Below are positions 8,248-16,261 of a stretch of 39,482 bases of DNA, piece after piece (the stretch's first letter is position 1; every line of letters begins with the position of its first letter). Below the pieces are notes generated by a model. It ran no database searches, had not been told where the DNA came from, and saw only the letters and a program-made list of their open reading frames with translations. A program made the translations under genes and the position numbers. This DNA comes from UBA4285 sp050944355 (lineage in GTDB: Bacteria; Bacillota; Clostridia; Lachnospirales; Lachnospiraceae), in contig JBMNQX010000017.1 in assembly GCA_050944355.1 (NCBI GenBank), forward strand, positions 1-39,482. The letters are read 5' to 3'.

Positions 8248-9159
8248 TTACATTCTGTCGATGTACTCGCAGGCAGCGGTCGCGGCGATGGATCCGTCTG
8301 CCGCGGCGGTTGTCAGCTGCCTGAGAGATTTTGTGCGGCAGTCACCCGCGGCGAAAATACCGTCGCAGCTGGTCCTGCAGTCCTCGCCGGCCACGATATA
8401 TCCCTTTTCATCGAGTCTGACGAGATTTTCAAACGCTTTGTTGTCAGGCGTCTGCCCGATGGCTATAAACAAGGCCGATACCGGGATTTTGCGGACCTCA
8501 CCTGAGAGTTTGTTCGTGACATCAATGCTTTCAAGCTTTACATCGCCGTTCAGCGCCGTCACGGTGCTGCTCATGACAAATTCGACATTGTTAAGCTTCG
8601 TCAGCTTTTCCGCGTCAGCCTCAGAACCGCGGAACTGATCTCTTCTGTGGATCACATATACTTTATGGCAGATGCCGGAAAGATACAGAGCATCGCCAAG
8701 AGCTGTATTGCCGCCGCCATTTACGGCAACGTCTTTGCCCCGGAAGAACATCCCGTCGCAGGTGGCGCAGTAGGAGATTCCTTTGCCGACCAGTTCGTCC
8801 TCGCGGTCAAGGCCCAGATGCCGGTTTTTGGCCCCCGTTGCGAGGATAACCGCTTTGCACTCGTAAGTATTGCCGCTGCCCACGGTCACTTTTTTGATAT
8901 TGCCTTCCGTCTCAATTGAAGTAGCAGATTCAAACAGAACCTCGACGCCGAGGGCAGTGGCCTGATCGTACAGCTGCTGCGCGAAATCGAATCCGGAAAT
9001 ATGAGCGATACCCGGGTAGTTCTCGATGTCAGGCGTGTTGATGATCTGTCCGCCGTACGCGACGGATTCCAGCACCTTGACGGTTTTACCGGCCCGGCAG
9101 GCGTAGATCCCGGCTGTCAGCCCGGCAGTGCCGGCGCCAATGATAATAATATCTGTCAT
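8248..9159 (-). CDS. trxB: Thioredoxin reductase (NADPH:thioredoxin oxidoreductase)
   Basis: This 303-residue flavoprotein reduces thioredoxin with NADPH. The FAD-binding motif GAGTAGLTAGIYACRAGK is at the N-terminus, the redox-active CATCDG (CxxC) is at about residue 135, the NADPH-binding block GGGNTALGDALYL follows it, and the C-terminal FAD motif GIFAAGDCR is near residue 280. The length is typical for the bacterial low-molecular-weight class. ATG 9159 is chosen because it directly precedes the nucleotide-binding strand and has AAAGGA-type purines ahead; longer in-frame starts reach into the preceding gene. It is the last gene of an apparent operon with an ECF S component and a [FeFe] hydrogenase. 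No thioredoxin gene is adjacent. The catalytic features are complete. Confidence 0.95.
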   Translation of the reverse strand: MTDIIIIGAGTAGLTAGIYACRAGKTVKVLESVAYGGQIINTPDIENYPGIAHISGFDFAQQLYDQATALGVEVLFESATSIETEGNIKKVTVGSGNTYECKAVILATGAKNRHLGLDREDELVGKGISYCATCDGMFFRGKDVAVNGGGNTALGDALYLSGICHKVYVIHRRDQFRGSEADAEKLTKLNNVEFVMSSTVTALNGDVKLESIDVTNKLSGEVRKIPVSALFIAIGQTPDNKAFENLVRLDEKGYIVAGEDCRTSCDGIFAAGDCRTKSLRQLTTAAADGSIAATAACEYIDRM

Positions 9160-9223
9160 TCCTTTTTTCCTTTCTTTTCTGTTGATGAAGCCCATGCCGC
9201 CGTCAGTCATGAATAAGCCGCGT

Positions 9224-9778
9224 TCAGTCATCCGGCAGTGTCTTTGCGCGTTTCAGCGCCTGCCAGATGATGACGGTAAGCACGGTTCCGATCAGCGCCG
9301 TGATAAGCTGTGTCGTCGAGAACTGAACCTGAAGGACAGGCAGCATGGTCTGCATTTTTTCCGGGAGATACGCCGGAAGGAGCCACTCACTGATGGCTGC
9401 CCACATGAAAGCCGCTTTGACACAGGAGCCGATGACGCCGCCGATCACAATCCGGATGTTCCGGTTCGAAGGAGTCCTCATTTTGACGGCAAAGAGCCAT
9501 GTGAAGACGACAAGAATCGCGTTGCCGACCGCAATCATAATTATCATAGCCGGTATCGCCGCGATGACCGGGCTTCCGGTTATGAAAAATGAGAAGATCG
9601 GAGTGACGGCGCTTATGATAAGGCCGTATCCCAGACCGCAGGCAATCGCCGTCAGCATCAGGCAGGTATTGACGATCGGGCCGGTGATGAAGACGCTTGT
9701 ATTCTTCAGGAACATGCTGGCAATCGAGATGGCGAGCATCAGTGCGGCAATCGTGAGCTTTTTTACGTTGGTGTTCAT
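9224..9778 (-). CDS. ECF transporter S (substrate-capture) component, substrate unknown
   Basis: This is a 184-residue very hydrophobic protein with five to six predicted membrane helices. Recognisable stretches are LTIAALMLAISIASMF, GPIVNTCLMLTAIACGLGYG and the internal small-residue segment FFITGSPVIAAIPAMIIMIAVGN. The size, topology and N-terminal helix match energy-coupling factor S components, which bind a vitamin or cofactor precursor and use a shared EcfAAT energising module encoded elsewhere. No ABC subunits are in the window. The start has a GAGGGGGG site. It lies between the [FeFe] hydrogenase (26 bases upstream) and trxB, so co-transcription is likely. The ligand cannot be deduced; a redox-cofactor precursor is speculation from context. 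Confidence 0.72.
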   Translation of the reverse strand: MNTNVKKLTIAALMLAISIASMFLKNTSVFITGPIVNTCLMLTAIACGLGYGLIISAVTPIFSFFITGSPVIAAIPAMIIMIAVGNAILVVFTWLFAVKMRTPSNRNIRIVIGGVIGSCVKAAFMWAAISEWLLPAYLPEKMQTMLPVLQVQFSTTQLITALIGTVLTVIIWQALKRAKTLPDD

Positions 9779-9803
9779 GAAATGGTTCCCCCCTCAGGAA
9801 CTA

Positions 9804-11399
9804 TTAGTCTTTCTTCTTTTTCTTTTCCTTGTGCTTTTTGGTGCTCATGGTGTCGTAGTCGTCTTCATAATCGTGGAATGTCGCCTCAATGTTGACAAGC
9901 GACGGGATCCAGTCCGCATAGCTTGTCTCGGCAGCCTGTTTGAACTCGGCATCATTCATCGAAGCTTCGAGATTTTTCACGGATTTGTCTGTCGGCTGTA
10001 GAACGCCTGCGCCGGCGATGCAGCCGCCCGGGCAGCCCATGCCCTCAAGAAGGTAGCCGTCGTATTTGTGCGTCTTGGTGGCGATCATCATCATTTTCTT
10101 GCAGTCGGCGAGACCATCAGCCTGAGCGACCTTCACCTCACGCTGCGGATCGATCTTCTTGATATAGTTGACGACAGCCTGCGCGACGCCGCCGCTCTTG
10201 CCGAATCCGCGCCCGTCGGAGCTGGCCTCCTGCAGCGGTTCGCTGTCCGGGAGCTTGTCGAAGTCGATTTCCTTCGCCTGGAACAGACCGTTCAGTTCCT
10301 CGAATGTAAGGCAGAAGTCGACATAGCTCTTGACAGAGTGCCGGCTCGCTTCCTGTTTTTTCGAGAGGCAAGGCCCGATGAATGCGATTTTGCACTCCGG
10401 ATGGTGCTCTTTTAAGAGTCTCGCTGTCAGCACCATTGGCGTGAGAGTCATTGAAATGTTCTCTGCGTAATCCGGGAAATTTTTCTTCGCCATCATAGCC
10501 CAGGCGGGGCAGCAGCTTGTTCCCATGAAGCGCAGCTTGTCCGGGACTTCCCGCAGGAAATCTTTGGCTTCTTCGATTGTGCAGAGATCGGCGCCCACCG
10601 CGACCTCGGCTACGTCGGCGAAGCCCAGAGCTTTGAATGCCGAGCGGATTTTCGTCTGTGTAAAACTTTTTCCGAACTGTCCGGCGATAGCCGGTGCGAC
10701 TATGGCGTAGACAGGAGTATCGCTCTGAATTGCCTTGATCGTCTGGAAGATCTGGCTCTTGTCAACGATCGCCGCAAACGGGCAGGATACAAGGCACATA
10801 CCGCAGGCGACGCATTTGTTCTGGTCAATTTCGGCCCGGCCGTATTTGTCCGCGTGGATTGCGCCGACGCCGCAGGCCTTCTCACAGGGACGTTCCTGAT
10901 GGATGATGGCGTGATACGGGCAGGCAGCAACGCAGCGGCCGCACTTGATGCATTTTTCCTCATCGATGTGGGAGTGCCCATTTACCATGGAGACGGCTTT
11001 TTTCGGGCACACTTCAACGCAGGGATGTTCGAGGCAGCCCTGACAGCCATTTGTCACGAACACGCGGTTTTCCGGGCAGGAGTTGCATGCGAATTTGATA
11101 ATGTCGACAAGCGGCGGCTCATAGTATGTATCGGCGATCATGCTTTCGTTGACGCCCTCGGAAACTTTGTGATGTTCCGTTATTTTGCGGATAGAAAGTC
11201 CCATCGCAACACGCAGGCGCTCGCGCACGATTTCGCGTTCAAGGAAAATGTTGGAGCGGATCGAGGCCATTTCGCCCGGGATGATTTTATAGGGCAGGTT
11301 GTCAAGCGCTTCCGGTCCTTCGTTGTTATAGGCCATGCGGGCAATTTCTGTGAACACTTTCTGCCGCAGGTCTGACTTTGTGGTTTTGACTTCTCGCAA
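9804..11399 (-). CDS. [FeFe] hydrogenase, group B monomeric type
   Basis: This is a 531-residue iron hydrogenase that interconverts protons and H2. Four clustered Cys-rich regions at residues 105-206 (including CIKCGRCVAACP and CVACGMCLVSCP) bind [4Fe-4S] clusters. The H-cluster motifs follow: TSCCPAW (294-300), GPCLSKKQE (342-350) and EGMGCPGGC (452-460). L2 with GPC instead of MPC, and L3 ending IAGAG, fit the group-B monomeric hydrogenases (TIGR04105-like) rather than the classical group-A bidirectional enzyme. The C-terminus is a run of lysines (KKHKEKKKKKD). The start is TTG 11399, eight bases after AAGGAGGT; no ATG gives a comparable context. No maturase (HydEFG) gene is in the window. 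It is the first gene of the operon with the ECF S component and trxB; ferredoxin or thioredoxin-linked electron flow is an inference. Confidence 0.88.
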   Translation of the reverse strand: MREVKTTKSDLRQKVFTEIARMAYNNEGPEALDNLPYKIIPGEMASIRSNIFLEREIVRERLRVAMGLSIRKITEHHKVSEGVNESMIADTYYEPPLVDIIKFACNSCPENRVFVTNGCQGCLEHPCVEVCPKKAVSMVNGHSHIDEEKCIKCGRCVAACPYHAIIHQERPCEKACGVGAIHADKYGRAEIDQNKCVACGMCLVSCPFAAIVDKSQIFQTIKAIQSDTPVYAIVAPAIAGQFGKSFTQTKIRSAFKALGFADVAEVAVGADLCTIEEAKDFLREVPDKLRFMGTSCCPAWAMMAKKNFPDYAENISMTLTPMVLTARLLKEHHPECKIAFIGPCLSKKQEASRHSVKSYVDFCLTFEELNGLFQAKEIDFDKLPDSEPLQEASSDGRGFGKSGGVAQAVVNYIKKIDPQREVKVAQADGLADCKKMMMIATKTHKYDGYLLEGMGCPGGCIAGAGVLQPTDKSVKNLEASMNDAEFKQAAETSYADWIPSLVNIEATFHDYEDDYDTMSTKKHKEKKKKKD

Positions 11400-11457
11400 G
11401 AAAATTACCTCCTTAATCAGGATGCCTTTGATATGACAAAAGATCACAACTAAAAAT

Positions 11458-11486
11458 ATTATAAAGGAAGCGATGGATTTCGTAAA
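11458..11486 (-). promoter_or_regulatory. Promoter of the hydrogenase operon
   Basis: On the minus strand, TTTACG (11486-11481), a 17-bp spacer and TATAAT (11463-11458). It lies 59 bases upstream of the TTG start codon. Confidence 0.72.
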
Positions 11487-11593
11487 TGACCGAATATTCA
11501 AGCTTTCCCGGCGGCTTGCAATTCAGGTTCACAAATACGGCGGATTGAAACTCTTATTTTTACAGATTGACGAAAATTTCACATTATTTTTAC

Positions 11594-11621
11594 TCGACAA
11601 TGTCAGCGAATATGATAAAAT
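11594..11621 (+). promoter_or_regulatory. Promoter of pckA
   Basis: TCGACA (11594-11599), a 16-bp spacer and TAAAAT (11616-11621). It is followed by a leader of roughly 40 bases and the GGGAGG site of pckA. TTTACT/TATGAT, five bases upstream, is an alternative reading. Confidence 0.6.
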
Positions 11622-11669
11622 GACTCATGGTAATGTAAAAAAGCCAATCGATTTGGGAGGTTTTAGAAA

Positions 11670-13277
11670 ATGTCAAAGATTGATCTGACACAGTACGGTA
11701 TTACCGGAACGACTGAAATCGTTTACAATCCGTCTTATGAAGAGCTCTTCAAGGAAGAGACAAAGCCGGAGCTTACCGGGTACGAGGTAGGCAGAGTGAG
11801 CGACCTCGGTGCTGTTGATGTATTTACCGGTATTTATACTGGCCGTTCTCCGAAAGATAAGTTTATCGTAATGGACGAGAACTCTAAGGACACCGTATGG
11901 TGGACCAGCGATGAATATCCGAACGACAACCATCCGGCTTCTGAGAAAGCATGGAAAGCCTGCAAGGATCTCGCGCAGAAGGAGCTCTCCAACAAGAAGC
12001 TGTATGTAATCGATGGATTCTGCGGCGCCAACAAGGATACCCGCATGGCAGTCCGCTTCATCATGGAAGTTGCATGGCAGGCTCATTTCGTAAAGAACAT
12101 GTTCATCCGTCCGACAGCGGAAGAGCAGGAGAACTTCAAGCCGGATTTCGTTGTTTACAACGCGTCCAAGGCTAAGGTTGAGAATTACAAGGAACTCGGA
12201 CTTCATTCCGAGACAGCTGTTCTCTTCAACATCACCAGCAAAGAGCAGGTTATCCTGAACACCTGGTACGGTGGCGAGATGAAGAAGGGCATGTTCTCGA
12301 TGATGAACTATTTCCTGCCGCTCAAGGGCATTGCTTCTATGCACTGCTCTGCGAACACAGACCTCAACGGCGAGCACACCTGCATCTTCTTCGGTCTGTC
12401 CGGCACCGGCAAGACAACGCTTTCAACCGATCCGAAGCGTCTTCTGATCGGCGATGACGAGCACGGCTGGGACGACAACGGCGTATTCAACCTTGAGGGC
12501 GGCTGCTATGCCAAGGTTATCAACCTCGACAAGGAAGCTGAGCCGGATATTTACGGCGCCATCAAGAGAAACGCTCTTCTTGAGAACGTTACAATCGATG
12601 ACAACGGCAAGCTTGATTTTGCCGACAAGTCCGTGACCGAGAACACACGTGTTTCCTATCCGATCGACCACATCGAGAAGATTGTAAAGCCGATTTCTCA
12701 CGGCCCGGCTGCTGACAACGTAATCTTCCTTTCTGCGGATGCATTCGGCGTACTTCCGCCGGTTTCCATCCTGACAGCAGAGCAGACACAGTACTACTTC
12801 CTGTCCGGATTCACCGCAAAGCTTGCCGGCACAGAGCGCGGAATCACAGAACCGACACCGACATTCTCCGCATGCTTCGGCCAGGCGTTCCTCGAGCTGC
12901 ATCCGACCAAGTACGGCCAGGAGCTCGTCAAGAAGATGAAGAAGAGCGGTGCGAAGGCTTACCTTGTAAACACAGGCTGGAACGGCACCGGCAAGAGAAT
13001 TTCCATCAAGGATACCCGCGGTATCATCACCGCTATTCAGAACGGCGATGTTGCAAAGGCTCCGACCAAGAAGATTCCGTACTTTGACTTTGAGGTTCCG
13101 ACCGAGCTTCCGGGTGTTGATCCGGCCATCCTGGATCCGAGAGACACCTATAAGAACCCGGCAGAGTGGGACGCGAAGGCAAAAGATCTCGCCGGAAGAT
13201 TCATCAAGAACTTCAAGAAATACGAGGGCAATGAGGCAGGCAAGGCTCTGGTAGCTGCAGGCCCGAAGCTCGACTGA
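11670..13277 (+). CDS. pckA: Phosphoenolpyruvate carboxykinase (ATP)
   Basis: This 535-residue enzyme interconverts oxaloacetate + ATP and PEP + CO2 + ADP. In gut and rumen anaerobes it often runs in the carboxylating, ATP-forming direction. The substrate loop YTGRSPKDKF is at about residue 58, the P-loop GLSGTGKTTLS (kinase-1a) at about 243, the metal-binding DDEHGWDD (kinase-2) at about 262, and the adenine-site region NTGWNGTGKRISIKDTR near 437. The length is that of the ATP-type family and all signature residues are present. GGGAGG lies before ATG 11670. It is monocistronic: its own promoter precedes it and a terminator follows at 13312. It is divergent from the hydrogenase operon, so both are fed from the same 270-base control region. 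Confidence 0.97.
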   Translation: MSKIDLTQYGITGTTEIVYNPSYEELFKEETKPELTGYEVGRVSDLGAVDVFTGIYTGRSPKDKFIVMDENSKDTVWWTSDEYPNDNHPASEKAWKACKDLAQKELSNKKLYVIDGFCGANKDTRMAVRFIMEVAWQAHFVKNMFIRPTAEEQENFKPDFVVYNASKAKVENYKELGLHSETAVLFNITSKEQVILNTWYGGEMKKGMFSMMNYFLPLKGIASMHCSANTDLNGEHTCIFFGLSGTGKTTLSTDPKRLLIGDDEHGWDDNGVFNLEGGCYAKVINLDKEAEPDIYGAIKRNALLENVTIDDNGKLDFADKSVTENTRVSYPIDHIEKIVKPISHGPAADNVIFLSADAFGVLPPVSILTAEQTQYYFLSGFTAKLAGTERGITEPTPTFSACFGQAFLELHPTKYGQELVKKMKKSGAKAYLVNTGWNGTGKRISIKDTRGIITAIQNGDVAKAPTKKIPYFDFEVPTELPGVDPAILDPRDTYKNPAEWDAKAKDLAGRFIKNFKKYEGNEAGKALVAAGPKLD

Positions 13278-13311
13278 TTCTTAACACCTAACAAATCGAA
13301 TGTAATATAAG

Positions 13312-13350
13312 GCGTCTTCCCGCTTATCGGCGGGGAGGCGCTTTCTTTTT
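13312..13350 (+). terminator. Intrinsic terminator of pckA
   Basis: GCGTCTTCCCGC (13312-13323) pairs over 12 positions (two G-U) with GCGGGGAGGCGC (13330-13341) around a six-base loop. TTTCTTTTT follows. Confidence 0.9.
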
Positions 13351-13400
13351 GACTCCAGTACGGTATAATAATTGAAAACAGTACGAGGTGAATGACTGAC

Positions 13401-14069
13401 ATGAAACGAAATGCATTTGCGCTGACTATCCGAAAAGGACGTGAAGGCGGATTCCGTGAGAGACTCGGTGCGCTCTGGCCGGATATCACAAAATTTCTGG
13501 ATGACATTCAGGCGGACAATTTCAGCTTATGGCAAATGGGTGAGCAGGTTTTCGGATACTGTGAGACTCCTGATGATCCCGACTGGCAGACATTTGCCAA
13601 GAGGTGCGAAGAACTGACAGGCCGATTCGATGACTGTGTCATCTGGATTTCAAAACCGGGACAGGGTATGCGGCTCATGTATCATGATTTCGGTGTCGTG
13701 CGCAAAAATAAAGAGTTGATCCGGCACCGGGTGTTTGCGACGAAGCTCAAAGGCGATTTTCAGGAAGAATACAAACGCCGTCACGACGGGCTGATTGAGG
13801 CGCGGGGCGGAGTGACGGACCCGGGTCCGGACAGCAATTTTTCCATCTGGAATGCGGGACGTTATATTTTCGGATATGATGAAATCGATGTCACGATGGA
13901 AAAACCCGAGACGAAGGAAGAACATGAGTCGACGGTTAAATGGGAGAGCGGAATGCTTGAGATCATGGAGTGGATTACCGATGATGTCGACTGGCTTACG
14001 GGAGAGCGGCACTGTCATGTTATTCGGCTTGCGGCACACAGTCTGAATTGCATACAAGCTGCGAAATGA
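13401..14069 (+). CDS. Tandem L-rhamnose mutarotase-like (RhaM/DUF718) protein
   Basis: This 222-residue protein consists of two RhaM-like ferredoxin-fold units in one chain; the usual protein is about 104 residues. Unit 1 (residues 1-102) has KRNAFALTIRKG and FSLWQMGEQVFGY. Unit 2 (about 104-215) has RHRVFATKLKGDFQEEYKRRH and FSIWNAGRYIFGY. RhaM converts alpha- to beta-L-rhamnose using Tyr18 and His22. Unit 2 keeps them (Tyr124, His128), whereas unit 1 has Phe18 and Leu22, so only the second half looks catalytic. The start at 13401 matches the family N-terminus (AGGTG lies about 10 bases upstream); ATG 13392 is an alternative. A TATAAT at 13364-13369 lies just past the pckA terminator. No other rhamnose gene is present, so the true sugar is uncertain. 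Confidence 0.75.
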   Translation: MKRNAFALTIRKGREGGFRERLGALWPDITKFLDDIQADNFSLWQMGEQVFGYCETPDDPDWQTFAKRCEELTGRFDDCVIWISKPGQGMRLMYHDFGVVRKNKELIRHRVFATKLKGDFQEEYKRRHDGLIEARGGVTDPGPDSNFSIWNAGRYIFGYDEIDVTMEKPETKEEHESTVKWESGMLEIMEWITDDVDWLTGERHCHVIRLAAHSLNCIQAAK

Positions 14070-14076
14070 TTATAAT
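14048..14076 (+). promoter_or_regulatory. Promoter of the asp23-yloV-recG operon
   Basis: TTGCAT (14048-14053), exactly 17 bp, and TATAAT (14071-14076). The -35 lies within the 3' end of the RhaM-like gene and the -10 directly after its stop. Confidence 0.78.
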
Positions 14077-14083
14077 AAATGAA

Positions 14084-14137
14084 GCGTCAGTATCTGTGCG
14101 TGCGTGTGCATGCCCTTTTGAACAGAAAAACTGACGC
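14084..14137 (+). other. Long-range inverted repeat in the asp23 leader
   Basis: GCGTCAGT (14084-14091) and ACTGACGC (14130-14137) are perfectly complementary. A second layer, TCTGT (14093-14097) with ACAGA (14122-14126), lies inside. No T-run follows, so it is not a terminator. It sits between the promoter and the asp23 ribosome site. Confidence 0.45.
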
Positions 14138-14181
14138 GTGATTACAGCGTTCTCTTCAGGAACGCAGAATTGAGGATATGC

Positions 14182-14541
14182 ATGAAAGGACAACTGAAAG
14201 GAAATTACGGAAAGATCTCTGTTGATCCGCACGTAATTGCGCAGTATGCCGGAACGACAGCCATCGAATGCTTTGGTATCGTCGGCATGGCGGCAGTGAG
14301 CATGAAGGACGGCCTCGTAAAGCTGCTCAAAGGCTCATCTCTCACGCGGGGAATCCAGGTGGTTATCGACGACGAGAATCAGATCACCATTGATTTTCAT
14401 GTAATTGTCGCATATGAAGTCAGCATTGAGACGGTATGCCAGAACCTCATTGAGAATGTTAAATATAAGGTCGAAGAGTTCACCGGTCTTAAAATCCGAA
14501 AAATCAATATCTATGTTGACGGTGTGCGCGTAATTGACTGA
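14182..14541 (+). CDS. Asp23/Gls24 family envelope stress protein (YloU-like)
   Basis: This is a 119-residue protein of the Asp23/Gls24 family (DUF322). The family core is visible in GKISVDPHVIAQYAGTTAIE, FGIVGMA and ITIDFHVIVAYEVSIETVCQ. Members are small cytoplasmic or membrane-associated proteins linked to envelope homeostasis; their biochemical role is not settled. ATG 14182 has GAGG six bases ahead and is preferred to the upstream in-frame TTG at 14170. It lies 27 bases before yloV/fakA, the same order as yloU-yloV in Bacillus, which supports the assignment. It is transcribed from the promoter at 14048-14076 through a structured leader. Unlike the common arrangement, no rpmB (L28) gene lies upstream. 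Confidence 0.9.
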   Translation: MKGQLKGNYGKISVDPHVIAQYAGTTAIECFGIVGMAAVSMKDGLVKLLKGSSLTRGIQVVIDDENQITIDFHVIVAYEVSIETVCQNLIENVKYKVEEFTGLKIRKINIYVDGVRVID

Positions 14542-14568
14542 GAATACTGGGGCTAAGGAGAATTTACC

Positions 14569-16260
14569 GTGTCAGTTAAGACAATTGATGCTGAACTTGC
14601 AAGAAATATGTTCCTGGCAGGCGCCAAGAACCTGAATGCGAAAAAAGACTGGATAAACGATCTGAATGTATTCCCGGTTCCGGACGGTGATACCGGCACG
14701 AATATGACAATGACGATCATGTCCGCTGCCAATGCGGCAGTGGAAATCGCCAACCCGACACTGCGCACGCTGGGCAAAGCCATCTCGAGCGGTTCGCTTC
14801 GCGGCGCCCGCGGCAATTCCGGTGTTATTCTGTCGCAGCTTCTCCGCGGATTCGCGAAAGAAGTGCGGGATCTGGACGTTATCTGTGTCAAGGATCTGGC
14901 AGCTGCTACGCTGCGCGCAACGGAGACGGCCTACAAGGCTGTCATGAAGCCTAAAGAAGGAACGATTCTCACAGTTGCGAAGGCGATTTCGGACAAAGCT
15001 GCCGTCGTGGGCGATGAGACGGACGATATGGAAACTGCCGTCACGGAAATCATCGAGCACGCGGAAGAAGTCCTCGCAAAGACGCCGGATATGCTGCCTG
15101 TGCTCAAAGAGGCAGGCGTTGTAGATTCAGGCGGACAGGGACTTGTCGTCATCCTGCGCGGCATGCTCGACGCGCTGACGGGCAAGGTGACAGATTTTTC
15201 ACTGAACACCCCGGCAGAGCAGGCTGAGGAACAGAAAGAAGAGCAGAAGAAACTCCGGTACCCGTATTGTGTCGAGTTTGTTCTCGAGCCGGAGAAGCCG
15301 TTTACGGAGTCTGTGAGAGATAATTTCAAGGCGTATCTCACGACGATCGGCGAGTCGGCCGTAGTCATCATGTCGGCGGATAATGTAAAAGTTCATGTCG
15401 AGACGGATCATCCGGGTGATGTTCTTGAGAGCGGCATGAAATATGGTCAGATCCGCAGCGTCACAGTCGACAATCTCTACCATGAGCACTCTGAATCGAT
15501 CGTTTCGCAGGCTGAGATTCAGACGGCGAAAGCAGAGGAGTCAATCCCGATGGAACAGCCGCTGGCCAGGGCCGAGGCCGAGGAAGATACCGGCGAAGTG
15601 AAAAAGTTTGGCTTCGTGACGGTTGCGGCAGGAGAAGGCATCGGGGAGATCTTCAAAGGTTTAGGCTGTGACAGAGTGATACTGGGCGGCCAGACAATGA
15701 ATCCTTCCACGGCGGATATCCTGGATGCGGCGGAAGCCATTCACGCCGAGACAATTTTTGTTCTGCCGAACAACAAAAATATTATCATGACTGCGCAGCA
15801 GGCAGTCGGACTGATTGCGAGCAAGAGACTCATCGTGATTCCGACGAAGACGATCCCGCAGGGAATTGCTGCCATGATCGGCTTTGAGCCGACCCGTTCC
15901 GCCGATGAGAATGTCGACGCGATGAAGGACGCGATCAGCAACGTGAAGTCCGGAGAAGTGACTTACGCCGTGCGCGACACCACAATCGACAGCAAGAAGA
16001 TCTTCAAGGGCAACATGATGGGCCTTACCGACGACGGTCTTGCTGCAGTCGGAAGCGAAATCACCGATGTTGTAATCGGAATGATCGAATCCATGAAACA
16101 GGATGACTCAGAACTCATAACTCTGTACTATGGCAAAGATGTCATGGAGCAGGATGCGGATTCGATGGCCGAGCAGGTGCGCGAGCGCTTCCCGGACCTT
16201 GAGGTTGAGCTCCAGAACGGCGGACAGCCGGTGTACTACTACATCGTTTCTGTGGAGTAA
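14569..16260 (+). CDS. fakA: DAK2/FakA-family fatty acid kinase ATP-binding subunit (YloV-like)
   Basis: This is a 563-residue protein. The N-terminal DhaL/DAK2 nucleotide-binding domain (about 1-200) has NVFPVPDGDTGTNMTMT, which holds the Mg-ADP-binding aspartates, and GSLRGARGNSGVILSQ. The central linker (about 215-345) is rich in Glu. The C-terminal FakA-type domain includes LGGQTMNPSTADIL and VLPNNKNIIMTAQQA. FakA phosphorylates fatty acids held by a FakB/DegV partner, which is not in this window. The start is GTG 14569 with AAGGAG eight bases ahead. Together with the Asp23-like gene upstream and recG downstream it forms the conserved Firmicute order. The length agrees with FakA/YloV (about 550). 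Confidence 0.9.
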   Translation: MSVKTIDAELARNMFLAGAKNLNAKKDWINDLNVFPVPDGDTGTNMTMTIMSAANAAVEIANPTLRTLGKAISSGSLRGARGNSGVILSQLLRGFAKEVRDLDVICVKDLAAATLRATETAYKAVMKPKEGTILTVAKAISDKAAVVGDETDDMETAVTEIIEHAEEVLAKTPDMLPVLKEAGVVDSGGQGLVVILRGMLDALTGKVTDFSLNTPAEQAEEQKEEQKKLRYPYCVEFVLEPEKPFTESVRDNFKAYLTTIGESAVVIMSADNVKVHVETDHPGDVLESGMKYGQIRSVTVDNLYHEHSESIVSQAEIQTAKAEESIPMEQPLARAEAEEDTGEVKKFGFVTVAAGEGIGEIFKGLGCDRVILGGQTMNPSTADILDAAEAIHAETIFVLPNNKNIIMTAQQAVGLIASKRLIVIPTKTIPQGIAAMIGFEPTRSADENVDAMKDAISNVKSGEVTYAVRDTTIDSKKIFKGNMMGLTDDGLAAVGSEITDVVIGMIESMKQDDSELITLYYGKDVMEQDADSMAEQVRERFPDLEVELQNGGQPVYYYIVSVE

Positions 16261-16261
16261 C

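Noticed and set aside
8138..8638. Plus-strand open frame across the trxB terminator and 3' end
   Set aside because: It spans a terminator hairpin, has no ribosome site, and lies antisense to trxB.
13278..13400. Rhamnose operon upstream of the RhaM-like gene
   Set aside because: The upstream gene is pckA with its own terminator; no other rhamnose gene is in the window.
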